NCBI GenBank assembly: GCA_030018265.1
Contig: JASEFX010000004.1
Coordinates: 1-64,000 of the forward strand
Direction: 5' to 3'
DNA: 64,000 bases
Origin: Candidatus Saccharicenans sp.
GTDB lineage: Bacteria; Acidobacteriota; Aminicenantia; Aminicenantales; Saccharicenantaceae
The notes below the pieces were generated by a model. The model was given only the letters and a program-made list of their open reading frames with translations, was not told where the DNA came from and ran no database searches. Below are positions 26,875-36,442 of the stretch, piece by piece. The position numbers and the translations under genes are program-made. How positions within the stretch are numbered: position 1 is the stretch's first letter; every line of letters begins with the position of its first letter.

Positions 26875-28475
26875 AAAAGAAACCCTTTGCCTATCTTCTG
26901 ATTCTGGTACTGGCCGTGGGTCTGGCTGTCCGGCTTTACCGGCTGGACCTCAGACCGATGCATCATGACGAAGCCAACCAGGCTTATAAATTCGGGCAGC
27001 TCCTGGAGAAGGGAGAATACCGCTACGATCCCTCAGACCACCACGGGCCGACGCTTTATTATTTCAGCCTGCCTTTTGCCTGGCTGAGCGGCCAGACCGC
27101 CTACGCCGGGCTCACCGAGAAAACCCTTCGCGGGCTGACGGTGTTTTTCGGGCTGCTGATCATTTTTCTGTTGCTGGCGGCAGGGAACAATCTTAAATCC
27201 TCGGAGAAATTCTGGGCGGCGGCGCTTCTGGCTCTTTCTCCGGCGCTTGTCTATTACAGCCGGTTTTACATTCAGGAAACTCTTTTTGTCTTCTTCAGCC
27301 TGGCCTCTGTCATTTTTCTCTGGCGGTTTGTTTTTCGCCCGGATTTCCGGCAGGCAGTCTGGCTCGGGCTTGCGTCCGGGTTGCTTTTTGCCACGAAGGA
27401 GACGTGGGTGATCGTTGCCGGAGCGGCCGCGACTTCGCTCGTTTTATTGCAGCTTCCGGGCTGGCTGAAGAATTCCGGGCGAAGGAGCGAAAAAGGCGAG
27501 AGGAAGCTTAAAATAGACCTGACTGCAGTGAAGTCTGTGGTTCTGCCGTCGCTTTTAGCGGTCGCCGTTTTCCTGGCAGTTTCTTTCCTTTTTTACTCTT
27601 CATTTTTCAAACATCCCGGAGGTTTTCTCGACGTCTTCCGGGCTTCAGGCGGATATCTGAAAAAGGCAGCTGAACCCGGCTGGCACCGGCATGGCTTCTG
27701 GTACTATTTCAGCCTTTTGTTTTACAGAAGAGCGGAAGCCGGCGGGCCTCTTTTCAGCGAAATTCCGGTTCTGGCGCTGGCCCTTTACGGAGCTATTCTG
27801 AGCTTTATCAGGCTCAGCCGGAAGCCGCATGAAAATTTCAGAGTTTACCTGACTCTGTTTGCTCTGACCACGGCTATAATCTATTCAGCTATTCCTTACA
27901 AAACCCCCTGGAATATGCTGGTTTTTCTGGCGGCTTTTCTGCTGCTGGCCGGCGTCGGGTTTTCTCATCTTCTTTCGCTACTGAAATTCAGACAGGCTAA
28001 AGTCATTCTGGCCGGAGCGCTGGTTATCTGGAGCGGCTGGCAGATGTATCTGGTCAACATCTATTTTCATTCCTATCCGGCCAATCCTTATGTTTATGCC
28101 CAGACCAGTCCGGATTTTATGAGGCTGGTCAGCCGGGTGGAGGAGCTGGCATCAGTCTCAAAAAATGGCCGGGAGATGCTGATAAAGGTCATCGCGCCAG
28201 CCGAAGAGACCTGGCCGCTTCCCTGGTATCTCCGGAAGTTCGACCGGGTGGGCTACTGGACCTCGAGCGAACAGGTGGAAGCGCTCGAACCGGCTGAATG
28301 CGCCATTCTGAGCGCCGGGGAAGCCCGGAAAAGGTCCGGGGCTGAACTTGATTCTTATGTTTTGCAGTACTACAGCCTGCGGCCGGATGTTCTGATGGTC
28401 CTGGCGATCAGGGAAGACCTCTGGGAAAATTACCGCCTGAGGAAGATTACAGCTCTGCCTGAAACAAAAAAATAA
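26871..28475 (+). CDS. Agl23-like (TIGR03663) membrane glycosyltransferase/flippase-associated protein
   Basis: LRPMHHDEANQAYKFGQLLEKGEYRYDPSDHHGPTLYYFSLP is characteristic of the TIGR03663 family; many TM segments; start overlaps upstream stop (ATGA). Confidence 0.85.
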   Translation: MKKKPFAYLLILVLAVGLAVRLYRLDLRPMHHDEANQAYKFGQLLEKGEYRYDPSDHHGPTLYYFSLPFAWLSGQTAYAGLTEKTLRGLTVFFGLLIIFLLLAAGNNLKSSEKFWAAALLALSPALVYYSRFYIQETLFVFFSLASVIFLWRFVFRPDFRQAVWLGLASGLLFATKETWVIVAGAAATSLVLLQLPGWLKNSGRRSEKGERKLKIDLTAVKSVVLPSLLAVAVFLAVSFLFYSSFFKHPGGFLDVFRASGGYLKKAAEPGWHRHGFWYYFSLLFYRRAEAGGPLFSEIPVLALALYGAILSFIRLSRKPHENFRVYLTLFALTTAIIYSAIPYKTPWNMLVFLAAFLLLAGVGFSHLLSLLKFRQAKVILAGALVIWSGWQMYLVNIYFHSYPANPYVYAQTSPDFMRLVSRVEELASVSKNGREMLIKVIAPAEETWPLPWYLRKFDRVGYWTSSEQVEALEPAECAILSAGEARKRSGAELDSYVLQYYSLRPDVLMVLAIREDLWENYRLRKITALPETKK

Positions 28476-28862
28476 GACTGACAGCTTCTTCGGTGGAATT
28501 TCGGATGGTGGTTCATGCCGCTGATTATCTTATGGGATGGGCTGGCGTCCAGCAACCGTTCCCGGGAGAATTCCAGATATCACCTGAAAGGAATTGAGTC
28601 TCAGAGTGCCTGGACCAGCCGAAAGGGCGTTTTCAGTCAAAAGACGACTCCTTTAAGCCAAAAAAGCATATTCAGGTGGGATTTTTCCGGGAATTTTCCT
28701 GGCCGGGGGAATTGAAATCGGGGAAATCAAGTACAGTAAGTAGATAATTAATTGCCAGTTAATGGCTGCCTTTTATATTTAATAAAAATTTCCCTCCCGG
28801 CGCTGGAGAGCGTGGAAGCTTATGATATACTAAATGGGAATAAATCGATTCAGGAGAAGACC

Positions 28863-30275
28863 ATGAGCGAGACGAAACTTCAGGAAATAATCAATTCGCT
28901 GAACGGCGCTGTTCAGCTCGAGGGAAATAGAATTAATGTGCTGAACGAAAGCGCTCTCAGGGATAAAATCACTCCGCTTATTTACAGGGCAGTTTTCGGA
29001 GATGAAGCCGAAAAGGGAATTGCCCGCTGGATTATCTGGGAAGCGGCTCAGGAGCTGGGTATCCGGCCGGCTTCCATTCACGACCTGTACATCGCTCGCG
29101 GACGGGGTGAAACGCCGGTTAATTTTACGGTTCCGGCGATGAACCTCAGGATGTTAGCCTACGAATCGGCCAGGGCAGTTTTCCGGGCAGCCATGAAGCT
29201 TGAGTCCGTGGCTTTCATCTTTGAAATCGCCAGAAGCGAGATGAGTTACACCGACCAGCGTCCCTCAGAATATGTGAGCGCGGTGCTGGCCGCGGCCATC
29301 AGGGAAGGCTTTCGCGGTCCTGTTTTCATTCAGGGGGACCACTTCCAGGTGTCGGCCAAAAAATTTCAGCAGGACCCGGAATCGGAGAAAAAAGCCATCA
29401 GGGACCTCATCGAAGAGTCCCTGGCAGCCGGCTTTTTTAACATCGACATAGACACTTCCACCCTGGTTGACCTTTCGAAGCCTGAGCTGGATGAGCAGCA
29501 GCGGTTGAATTATGAACTTTGCGCTGAGTTCAACCGTTTTATCAGGGAAAAACAACCGGCTGGCGTAACCGTTTCGGTAGGCGGCGAGATTGGAGAGGTC
29601 GGACAGAGAAACAGCACGGTCGAAGACCTCGAAGCCTTCATGCAGGGATTCAACCGGCTTAAGGGCGAGGTCGAAGGCCTGAGCAAACTGAGCATCCAGA
29701 CCGGAACCAGCCACGGCGGAGTGGTTCTGCCGGACGGCACACTGGCTCAGGTGGCCATAGATTTTGAGGTGATCAAACGGCTGGGAGAAATTGCACGGAA
29801 AAAATACAGAATGGGCGGAGTGGTCCAGCACGGAGCCAGCACTCTGCCGGATTCGGCCTTCCATAAATTCGTTGAGGTGGAGACGCTTGAAGTTCATCTG
29901 GCCACCGCCTTTCAGAATATGATCATGGAGCACAGAGCGGTACCGGAAAGTCTGCGTCAGGAAATGTATGAGTGGCTTAAGGTCAACGCTGCTTCCGAGA
30001 AAAAGCCGAGCGATACCGAAGCGCAGTTTATATACAAAACCCGAAAGAAGGCAGTCGGCCCGTTCAAGAAGCATTTCTGGCACCTGCCGGAAGAGAGCCT
30101 GCGGGCAATCGGAGAAGATCTGGAGAAGCAGTTTGTTTTTCTTTTTGAGCAGCTCAACATAAAGGGAACCAGAGCCCTGGTGGAAAAATTTGTGAAAGCG
30201 CCGGAGATTCATCACCCCGGTCCACTCGAAGTGAAAGCCGGAAAAAAGGAATCGGTCGAAGGCCTCGCCGACTGA
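28863..30275 (+). CDS. Class II fructose-bisphosphate aldolase family protein
   Basis: Start at ATG 28863 (MSETKLQEIINSLNGAVQLEGN). GPVFIQGDHFQVSAKKF; FNIDIDTSTLVDLSKP; VSVGGEIGEVGQRNS; VVQHGASTLPDSAF. Confidence 0.82.
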   Translation: MSETKLQEIINSLNGAVQLEGNRINVLNESALRDKITPLIYRAVFGDEAEKGIARWIIWEAAQELGIRPASIHDLYIARGRGETPVNFTVPAMNLRMLAYESARAVFRAAMKLESVAFIFEIARSEMSYTDQRPSEYVSAVLAAAIREGFRGPVFIQGDHFQVSAKKFQQDPESEKKAIRDLIEESLAAGFFNIDIDTSTLVDLSKPELDEQQRLNYELCAEFNRFIREKQPAGVTVSVGGEIGEVGQRNSTVEDLEAFMQGFNRLKGEVEGLSKLSIQTGTSHGGVVLPDGTLAQVAIDFEVIKRLGEIARKKYRMGGVVQHGASTLPDSAFHKFVEVETLEVHLATAFQNMIMEHRAVPESLRQEMYEWLKVNAASEKKPSDTEAQFIYKTRKKAVGPFKKHFWHLPEESLRAIGEDLEKQFVFLFEQLNIKGTRALVEKFVKAPEIHHPGPLEVKAGKKESVEGLAD

Positions 30276-30278
30276 TTT

Positions 30279-31046
30279 CTATTTAATAATGCGGGCGGCC
30301 CAGAGGATACCGCGTTTGACTATTTCCCTGGCTTCGGGAACGTCAAAGTCCGCTGCCACATGCCCGAGAGAGCAGTAAAACACCCGTCCCTTACCGTAGT
30401 ATTTTTTCCAGACCACCGGCATGACCACGCCTTCAATCCACGGAGCATATTTTCCACTGAAGGTGGTGGTGGCCAGCACCTCCACCGCCGGGTCGACATG
30501 CATGTAGTACTGCTCGGAGTGCATCTTAAAATCTTTAAGTCCGCGCACGATCGGGTCGTCTTTCTTTTCCGGGACGAAGTTGACTTCATAATCGATGATT
30601 CCGCCGGGATGGGCAACCCACTGCCCGCCGACCATAAACTGATACTCGGTGTTCATCCTGAAGGAATCAGCCAGACCCCCGTGCCAGCCGGCCAGACCGA
30701 CTCCGCTCTTTACCGCTTCCAGCAGGTTTCTTTCCTGTTCGGGTTTGATCGTTCCCTGAGTGTAACACTGCACAATGACGTCGAGTTTCTTGAGTTTTTC
30801 CAGGTCGAGGTAAGCATCGAGGGTGTCGGAAACCTCCACCTCGAAACCCTGTTCTTTGAGCCAGGTGGCAAAAATGTCGACACATTTTTTGGGCTCATGC
30901 CCTTCCCAGCCGCCCCAGACGAAAAGCGCCTTTTTCCGAGGCGGGTTGTCAGCCATGAGCGCGGAGCTGATAAAAAGAGAAAAACCTGATGCCAGCAGAA
31001 TTATCATAAGATAACTTTTTCCCGGGCTGGTTCTTATTTTTCTCAT
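30279..31046 (-). CDS. ThuA domain-containing protein
   Basis: [104 protein letters not shown]. Confidence 0.93.
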   Translation of the reverse strand: MRKIRTSPGKSYLMIILLASGFSLFISSALMADNPPRKKALFVWGGWEGHEPKKCVDIFATWLKEQGFEVEVSDTLDAYLDLEKLKKLDVIVQCYTQGTIKPEQERNLLEAVKSGVGLAGWHGGLADSFRMNTEYQFMVGGQWVAHPGGIIDYEVNFVPEKKDDPIVRGLKDFKMHSEQYYMHVDPAVEVLATTTFSGKYAPWIEGVVMPVVWKKYYGKGRVFYCSLGHVAADFDVPEAREIVKRGILWAARIIK

Positions 31047-31162
31047 CGTTCACCTCACCGTTTAGAGTATCCATAAAAAGGGTATGGCGGTCAAACCGGA
31101 AGAATCTTCACCGCTTAAGAATCATCCTCAGCATGAAAGCTCGGAGCCGGCGATAAAGGCGG

Positions 31163-31990
31163 TCAGTCGAGTTCCCGCAGCCAGATATTTCTGAACCTCA
31201 CCGGATGGCTGTGGTCCTGAAGCATCAGCGGCAGTTTCGGGGCATGCGCTTTGTACGGCGGACGAGCCTTGTGTGCGGTCGGGCCGGTGAGCTCGACGTC
31301 GTGGTGGATCAGGATACCGTTATGGAATACGGTCATCCGGGCGGGCCTTACCAGCCGACCGCTGCTGTCGAACTCCGGAGCGATAAACACGATGTCATAG
31401 GTCTGCCATTCACCGGGTTTCCGGCAGGCATTGACCAGCGGCGGATACTGACCGTAGATAGCACCGGCCACGCCGTCGGCATAGGTTTTGTTTTCATAAG
31501 AGTCGAGCACCTGGACTTCATACAAACCCATCAGGAAAACACCGCTGTTGCCGCGGTCCTGACCCGAGCCCTTCGGGGGAGAAGGAGCCATCCATTCTAT
31601 GTGCAGCTGGCAGCTGCCAAATCCGTGTTTCGTCTGAATGTTGCCTGTGCCCGGGACCACTTCCATGTATCCATTCTCAACCTTCCAGCGAGCGGGTTGT
31701 CCTTTCGTATCGATCCAGTTAAAGAGATTACTGCCGTCAAAAAGCACGATAGCGTCAGATGGAGGAGGAACGGGAGGAAGCGGCGGGCCCGGCATAACCA
31801 CCGGAGGAAGAGGTCGGTCGGGATCATGGATGGCCCATTGTTCGGGACCTTTTTGCTGCTCCGAATTCTGTCCTGTGCTTCCACTGGCCAGTGTCATGCA
31901 GAACACAGAGGAAACAATAACAAGGGAGAAGATAAGAAAAACCCGGGGGAGTTTGCTTACAGTCTTTTTCATTTTTCCCTCCTCAGCCAC
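31163..31990 (-). CDS. DUF1080 (3-keto-disaccharide hydrolase/lyase-type) protein, exported
   Basis: AIVLFDGSNLFNWIDTKGQPARWKVENGYMEVVPGTGNIQTKHGFGSCQLHIEWMAPSPPKGSGQDRGNSGVFLMGLYEVQVLDSYENKTYADGVAGAIYGQYPPLVNACRKPGEWQTYDI. Confidence 0.93.
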   Translation of the reverse strand: MAEEGKMKKTVSKLPRVFLIFSLVIVSSVFCMTLASGSTGQNSEQQKGPEQWAIHDPDRPLPPVVMPGPPLPPVPPPSDAIVLFDGSNLFNWIDTKGQPARWKVENGYMEVVPGTGNIQTKHGFGSCQLHIEWMAPSPPKGSGQDRGNSGVFLMGLYEVQVLDSYENKTYADGVAGAIYGQYPPLVNACRKPGEWQTYDIVFIAPEFDSSGRLVRPARMTVFHNGILIHHDVELTGPTAHKARPPYKAHAPKLPLMLQDHSHPVRFRNIWLRELD

Positions 31991-32285
31991 ACCTTTTCAT
32001 GACTATCGTTAACCTGAAGGTAAAAAACCTTCGGGAAAGATGTTTACAACCGCTGGTTTTATTTTCCGGGCATAATTCTTCGTTCGAAAAAATCGCCCGG
32101 ATTGTCTCCATCCGGAATCCGGCGGTAATCAAGCTGCCTCTCTTTCTGCCATTCTTCTTTCCACTATTTCTGCTTACGGAAATTGCTCAAAATTTCTCCC
32201 GTTTTTTTTTATCAGCAAATACCGAACCGATGTCCGGTCGGAGTTTCCGGTTTAATAAAAAATTTTAATTCCAGCTGATTTTCCC

Positions 32286-33701
32286 CTACAGCTCCCAGCC
32301 TGTCCGATATTCCTTGTGCAGGTACTGATTGGCTTCCGGCACGTTGAGGAAGCGGAAATTCTCGCTATCCCATTCGAGCACGACGTTTTCGTCCTTGAAG
32401 CGAAGCGCGATGTTGCCCAGGAGCATCAGTTCGGTCAGCGGGCCAGAATAAGAAAAGTCGGTTGTGGATTTTTTCCCCTGCTTGATCGCTTCGATCCATT
32501 CTTCGTGAATTCCGGGTGAACGGGGGATGGTCTTTTCCGGCCGTTTGTAGTCGCGCATCAGCTCGTCGGGAAGGAGTCTCGGGTTTTCACCGTAAGTTCC
32601 GCAGAGGAGCATTCCCTTCTCGCCGATAAACAGACAGCCGCCGCCATCATCTCCCATTCTCCTGCCCTGAGGCAGCTCCTTCGGGCGCGGGGGCATCAGA
32701 CCGCCGTCGTACCAGATGAGCTTCACCGGAGGCAGCCCGCCTTCTCTTTCGGGAATTTCGTAGGTTACGATTTCCGCCAGCGGATAGGAATCTTTTGTGT
32801 ATTTAGTCGAGCTGGCCTGAATCCTGATCGGACCGCGGGTCGGAGCGCCGAGTTTAAGAGCCCAGAAGGGCATGTCGATCAGATGGGCGCCCATATCCCC
32901 GAGCGCTCCCGTTCCGAAATCCCACCAGCCGCGCCAGACAAAGGGACAGTAGGCCGGATGGTAGGGCCTCCAGGGAGCCGGTCCGAGCCACAGGTCCCAG
33001 GAAAGTGTCGGGGGACAGGAAGGAATTTCTTTCGGAGCTTCGATGCCCTGAGGCCAGATCGGACGGTTGGTCCAGACATGGACCTCACGAACCTGGCCGA
33101 TGGCTCCATCCCATATCCACTCGCAGATTAAACGGGCCCCTTCCTTTGCATGACCCTGATTTCCCATCTGGGTGACCACGTTCCTTTTTTCGGCTTCCTG
33201 GCGCAGCAGCCGGGCTTCCTTGACTGTATGGGTAAGCGGTTTCTGAACGAACACGTGCTTGCCCATTTTTATGGCCATCATCGCGATCACGGCATGGGTA
33301 TGGTCGGGGGTACTGACGGTGATGGCGTCGAGCGATTTTTCTTTTTCCAGCATTTCCCGGAAATCGCGGTAGAGATGGGCTTTCTCGTATTTGGCTTTAT
33401 ATTCAGGCGGATGCTGATTGGAGGTCAGAAATTTTTCCATCATGGTGGCATCGACGTCGCAGAGGGCGACGATGTTCTCGCTGCTCACCGATTGAACGTC
33501 GGAGAAGCCCTTGCCACCAACTCCGACGCATCCGATATTAAGGGTGTCGCTCGGGGCTTTTTTCTTTTTGTCCTTTTGCGCTCCGATGACGTGGCGAGGA
33601 ACGATCATCAGACCGGCAGCCGAAGCGGCCGTTTTCCCGAGAAATTCGCGCCGGCTGATCGGCGTGGAAAATATGTTGTTTTTATTTTCTCTGTCGCTCA
33701 T
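32286..33701 (-). CDS. Gfo/Idh/MocA family oxidoreductase with Tat signal
   Basis: SRREFLGKTAASAAGLMIVPRHVIGA; STPDHTHAVIAMMAIKMGKHVFVQKPLTHTVKEARLLR; GNQGHAKEG. Confidence 0.94.
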   Translation of the reverse strand: MSDRENKNNIFSTPISRREFLGKTAASAAGLMIVPRHVIGAQKDKKKKAPSDTLNIGCVGVGGKGFSDVQSVSSENIVALCDVDATMMEKFLTSNQHPPEYKAKYEKAHLYRDFREMLEKEKSLDAITVSTPDHTHAVIAMMAIKMGKHVFVQKPLTHTVKEARLLRQEAEKRNVVTQMGNQGHAKEGARLICEWIWDGAIGQVREVHVWTNRPIWPQGIEAPKEIPSCPPTLSWDLWLGPAPWRPYHPAYCPFVWRGWWDFGTGALGDMGAHLIDMPFWALKLGAPTRGPIRIQASSTKYTKDSYPLAEIVTYEIPEREGGLPPVKLIWYDGGLMPPRPKELPQGRRMGDDGGGCLFIGEKGMLLCGTYGENPRLLPDELMRDYKRPEKTIPRSPGIHEEWIEAIKQGKKSTTDFSYSGPLTELMLLGNIALRFKDENVVLEWDSENFRFLNVPEANQYLHKEYRTGWEL

Positions 33702-33748
33702 TCTAAACCTCCTGTTTCATATATTGCTTAATACATATTGCCGCCGAC

Positions 33749-33826
33749 GGTCAAGAAAAATTTTCTTTCAGGCACAGACATGGTATCCAGGTTAAGGGTA
33801 GTATATGGAAGAAGCGTGGTGGTCGG
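33749..33826 (-). repeat. Copy A of a ~78-bp promoter-proximal repeat (34-nt perfect core 33758-33791)
   Basis: Core aaattttctttcaggcacagacatggtatccagg identical to 49140-49173; ungapped similarity extends to gcgtggtggt. Upstream of the minus-strand CDS starting at 33701. Confidence 0.85.
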
Positions 33827-34092
33827 ACGCTGGGACCGGTCGAGAGGAAGCTCAAGCTTTAATCAAGCCGGAACTTGTATCTGCAGGACTTTCTCCGGAA
33901 AAATTTTTAATAAAACCTCTGCAACTTAAGAAAAATATCGAGATATAGGGGGAAAGATATCTGGCGCGGGTATTTCCGGCCCGAAAGCATGCCTGCACCT
34001 GCGTGGAGGAGATATCAGGGCTTCAGATTGGCCGGAATTATAGCTTGCCATCCGGTGCTTCTGAACTTATATTAAAATTGTGACAGAAGAAA

Positions 34093-35193
34093 ATGTTAAT
34101 GAATTCAAGAATCAACCGGCGGCAATTTATCGTTGGAGGATTGGTCTGTTTCAGCTGTGGATTGCTTTATCCCGTTCTGAACTCAAGAACTTTCTTTAAT
34201 TTTAAGAATAAAGAAAGCAAAACGCCTTCATTCGCCGATTTTAAGGGGGAGAAAGTGTCGGAAAACAATTTTGAACCGGCCTATCTGAAACTCCAACAGA
34301 ACGGAGAATTGAAGCGTCGCGGACAGGAACTCTGGGAAATGATGAAGGAATGCCAGCTCTGTCCGCGGGAGTGCAAGAAAAACAGACTCGACGGTGTCAG
34401 GGGGGATTGCCAGTCTGATTATCGCCTTAAGATCGCTTCCTATCATCCACATTTTGGCGAGGAAAGACCGCTGGTTGGACGCGGTGGTTCGGGTACGATA
34501 TTTCTGTCAAATTGCAGTTTGAAGTGCGTTTACTGCATAAACTGGGAAATAAGCCAGGGCGGAAGCGGCAAATACCGCAGCCTGGAGGAAATGGCATCTA
34601 TGATGCTCGACCTCCAGCGGATGGGCTGCCATAACATAAATTTTGTTACCCCCACCCATTATCTGCCGCATATACTGCTGGCGCTTGACATAGCCGCCGG
34701 AAAAGGCCTGCGTTTGCCGGTGGTTTACAACACCCATGGCTGGGAGAAAGTGGAAATTCTTAAATATCTCGATGGTGTCGTGGATATCTATCTTCCTGAT
34801 TTCAAATACTGGAATCCTTCGGTGGCCTCGCGATTTTCTTCCGGAGCCAGAACCTATCCTGAGTACGCTCGTAAGGCCATGCTGGAAATGCACAGGCAGG
34901 TGGGAGTGGCCAGACCGGCCGCCGATGGAATTATGTACCGCGGGCTGATGATCAGGCACCTGGTGTTGCCTAACAGGCTGGCGGGCTCCAGAGAAATTCT
35001 CAGCTGGATCGCCGAAAATCTTCCGAAGGATACTTACATTAACATAATGTCCCAGTATCAACCGACTTACCGGGCGTGGGAATACCCGCAGATCGCCCGG
35101 AGAATAACCAGGGCAGAATACCGCGAAGTGGTGGAACATGCCAGGAGACTGGGCCTGACCAACCTGGACATCCAGGGCTACTGGTGGCTGTGA
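34093..35193 (+). CDS. Radical SAM protein (PflA-like) with Tat/hydrophobic N-terminus
   Basis: SRINRRQFIVGGLVCFSCGLLYPVL N-terminus; CQLCPRECKKNRLDGVRGDC; FLSNCSLKCVYCINWEIS (CxxxCxxC). Confidence 0.88.
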   Translation: MLMNSRINRRQFIVGGLVCFSCGLLYPVLNSRTFFNFKNKESKTPSFADFKGEKVSENNFEPAYLKLQQNGELKRRGQELWEMMKECQLCPRECKKNRLDGVRGDCQSDYRLKIASYHPHFGEERPLVGRGGSGTIFLSNCSLKCVYCINWEISQGGSGKYRSLEEMASMMLDLQRMGCHNINFVTPTHYLPHILLALDIAAGKGLRLPVVYNTHGWEKVEILKYLDGVVDIYLPDFKYWNPSVASRFSSGARTYPEYARKAMLEMHRQVGVARPAADGIMYRGLMIRHLVLPNRLAGSREILSWIAENLPKDTYINIMSQYQPTYRAWEYPQIARRITRAEYREVVEHARRLGLTNLDIQGYWWL

Positions 35194-35499
35194 GCCTGGA
35201 CAGGATGTTTTTCGCTATTTTCCTGAACGAGTTTGAATCTTTATCCCTGAATTTGCAGATTCAGTTTCACCCATTTAGCCGCTTCGGAGACAGCGATTGA
35301 ATTTACGGCATTCTTTGCTGTTCAGGGCGGCTCTTTACATGTCCTGAAAATCTTAAGAAGGCTTTTCTCGTTTTTACAGGTGATTGGAAGTTAGTTGGTT
35401 GCAGTAGAAGCGCCATCAGCCAGGAACGACTGGCTCTCACTGGAGGAAGGTTTTTTCAGATGAGTTTTTTCTGAGCTAAAAATATGATAAATATAATCT

Positions 35500-36369
35500 G
35501 TGTTTTCCATTTTAAGCAGAAAGGATCTGGATGAGCTGAAGGCTCTTATCGATCGAGCCGGAGCGGCGATCCTGGATGTTTATAACCGCGCCGGCGGCGA
35601 ATTTTCGGTGGAGCTTAAAGAAGACCTGACTCCTCTGACCCAAGCTGACCGCGCTTCGAATTCAATCATCACCGCGGGGTTGCAGCGGCTCTTCCCTGGT
35701 ATCCCGATTATTTCGGAAGAGAGCCGGGAAATTCCTTATGAGGTCCGCCGGAACTTTGAGTTCTGCTGGCTGCTTGACCCGCTCGACGGAACTAAAGAAT
35801 TTTTGCAGCGAAATGGAGAATTTACCATTAACCTGGCACTTATTCATCACGGGCAGCCGGTGGCCGGGTTCATTTCTGTTCCCTGCAAGCGTCTTCTCTA
35901 TTACGCTGTTAAAGGGGAGGGAGCATACAGAATAGAATCGGAAAGTCCGGATTTCTGCCGGGCAAATAGACAGGAAGAAGCAAGCGGACTGGCGTTAAAT
36001 AAGATTTCTTCAGCGCAGGCTGTCCGCCTTCAGGCGGCGGTGTTTTCTATCGACCAGCCCGGTCTGAGGGTGTTGGCTTCCCGGTCCCATTTCGATGAGC
36101 AGACCAGGGCTTTTATCGAAACACTCAACCAGCCAGTGCTGACCAACTGCGGGTCGTCCCTGAAATTTATGATGCTGGCTGAGGGGACGGCGCATCTTTA
36201 TCCTCGCCTTGGCCGGACGATGGAATGGGACACGGCGGCCGGTCAGGCGATTCTGGAAGAAGCCGGGGGGCAGGTGCTTGAATTTTTCAGCCGCCGCCCT
36301 TTAGCCTACAACAAGGAATCGCTGGAAAACCCGCCCTTCATAGCCACCGCCCGCCTGAAGTGTGAGTAA
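35500..36369 (+). CDS. cysQ: 3'(2'),5'-bisphosphate nucleotidase CysQ-like (inositol monophosphatase fold)
   Basis: PIISEESREIPYEVR; CWLLDPLDGTKEFLQRNGEFTINLALI; EWDTAAGQAILEEAGG. GTG start. Confidence 0.9.
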   Translation: MFSILSRKDLDELKALIDRAGAAILDVYNRAGGEFSVELKEDLTPLTQADRASNSIITAGLQRLFPGIPIISEESREIPYEVRRNFEFCWLLDPLDGTKEFLQRNGEFTINLALIHHGQPVAGFISVPCKRLLYYAVKGEGAYRIESESPDFCRANRQEEASGLALNKISSAQAVRLQAAVFSIDQPGLRVLASRSHFDEQTRAFIETLNQPVLTNCGSSLKFMMLAEGTAHLYPRLGRTMEWDTAAGQAILEEAGGQVLEFFSRRPLAYNKESLENPPFIATARLKCE

Positions 36370-36442
36370 CAGAAACTACAAATATCGTCTATAATTGAAG
36401 GAATGGTTTAAATAAAGCTATAATTTATCTGGTTTCTAAGCG

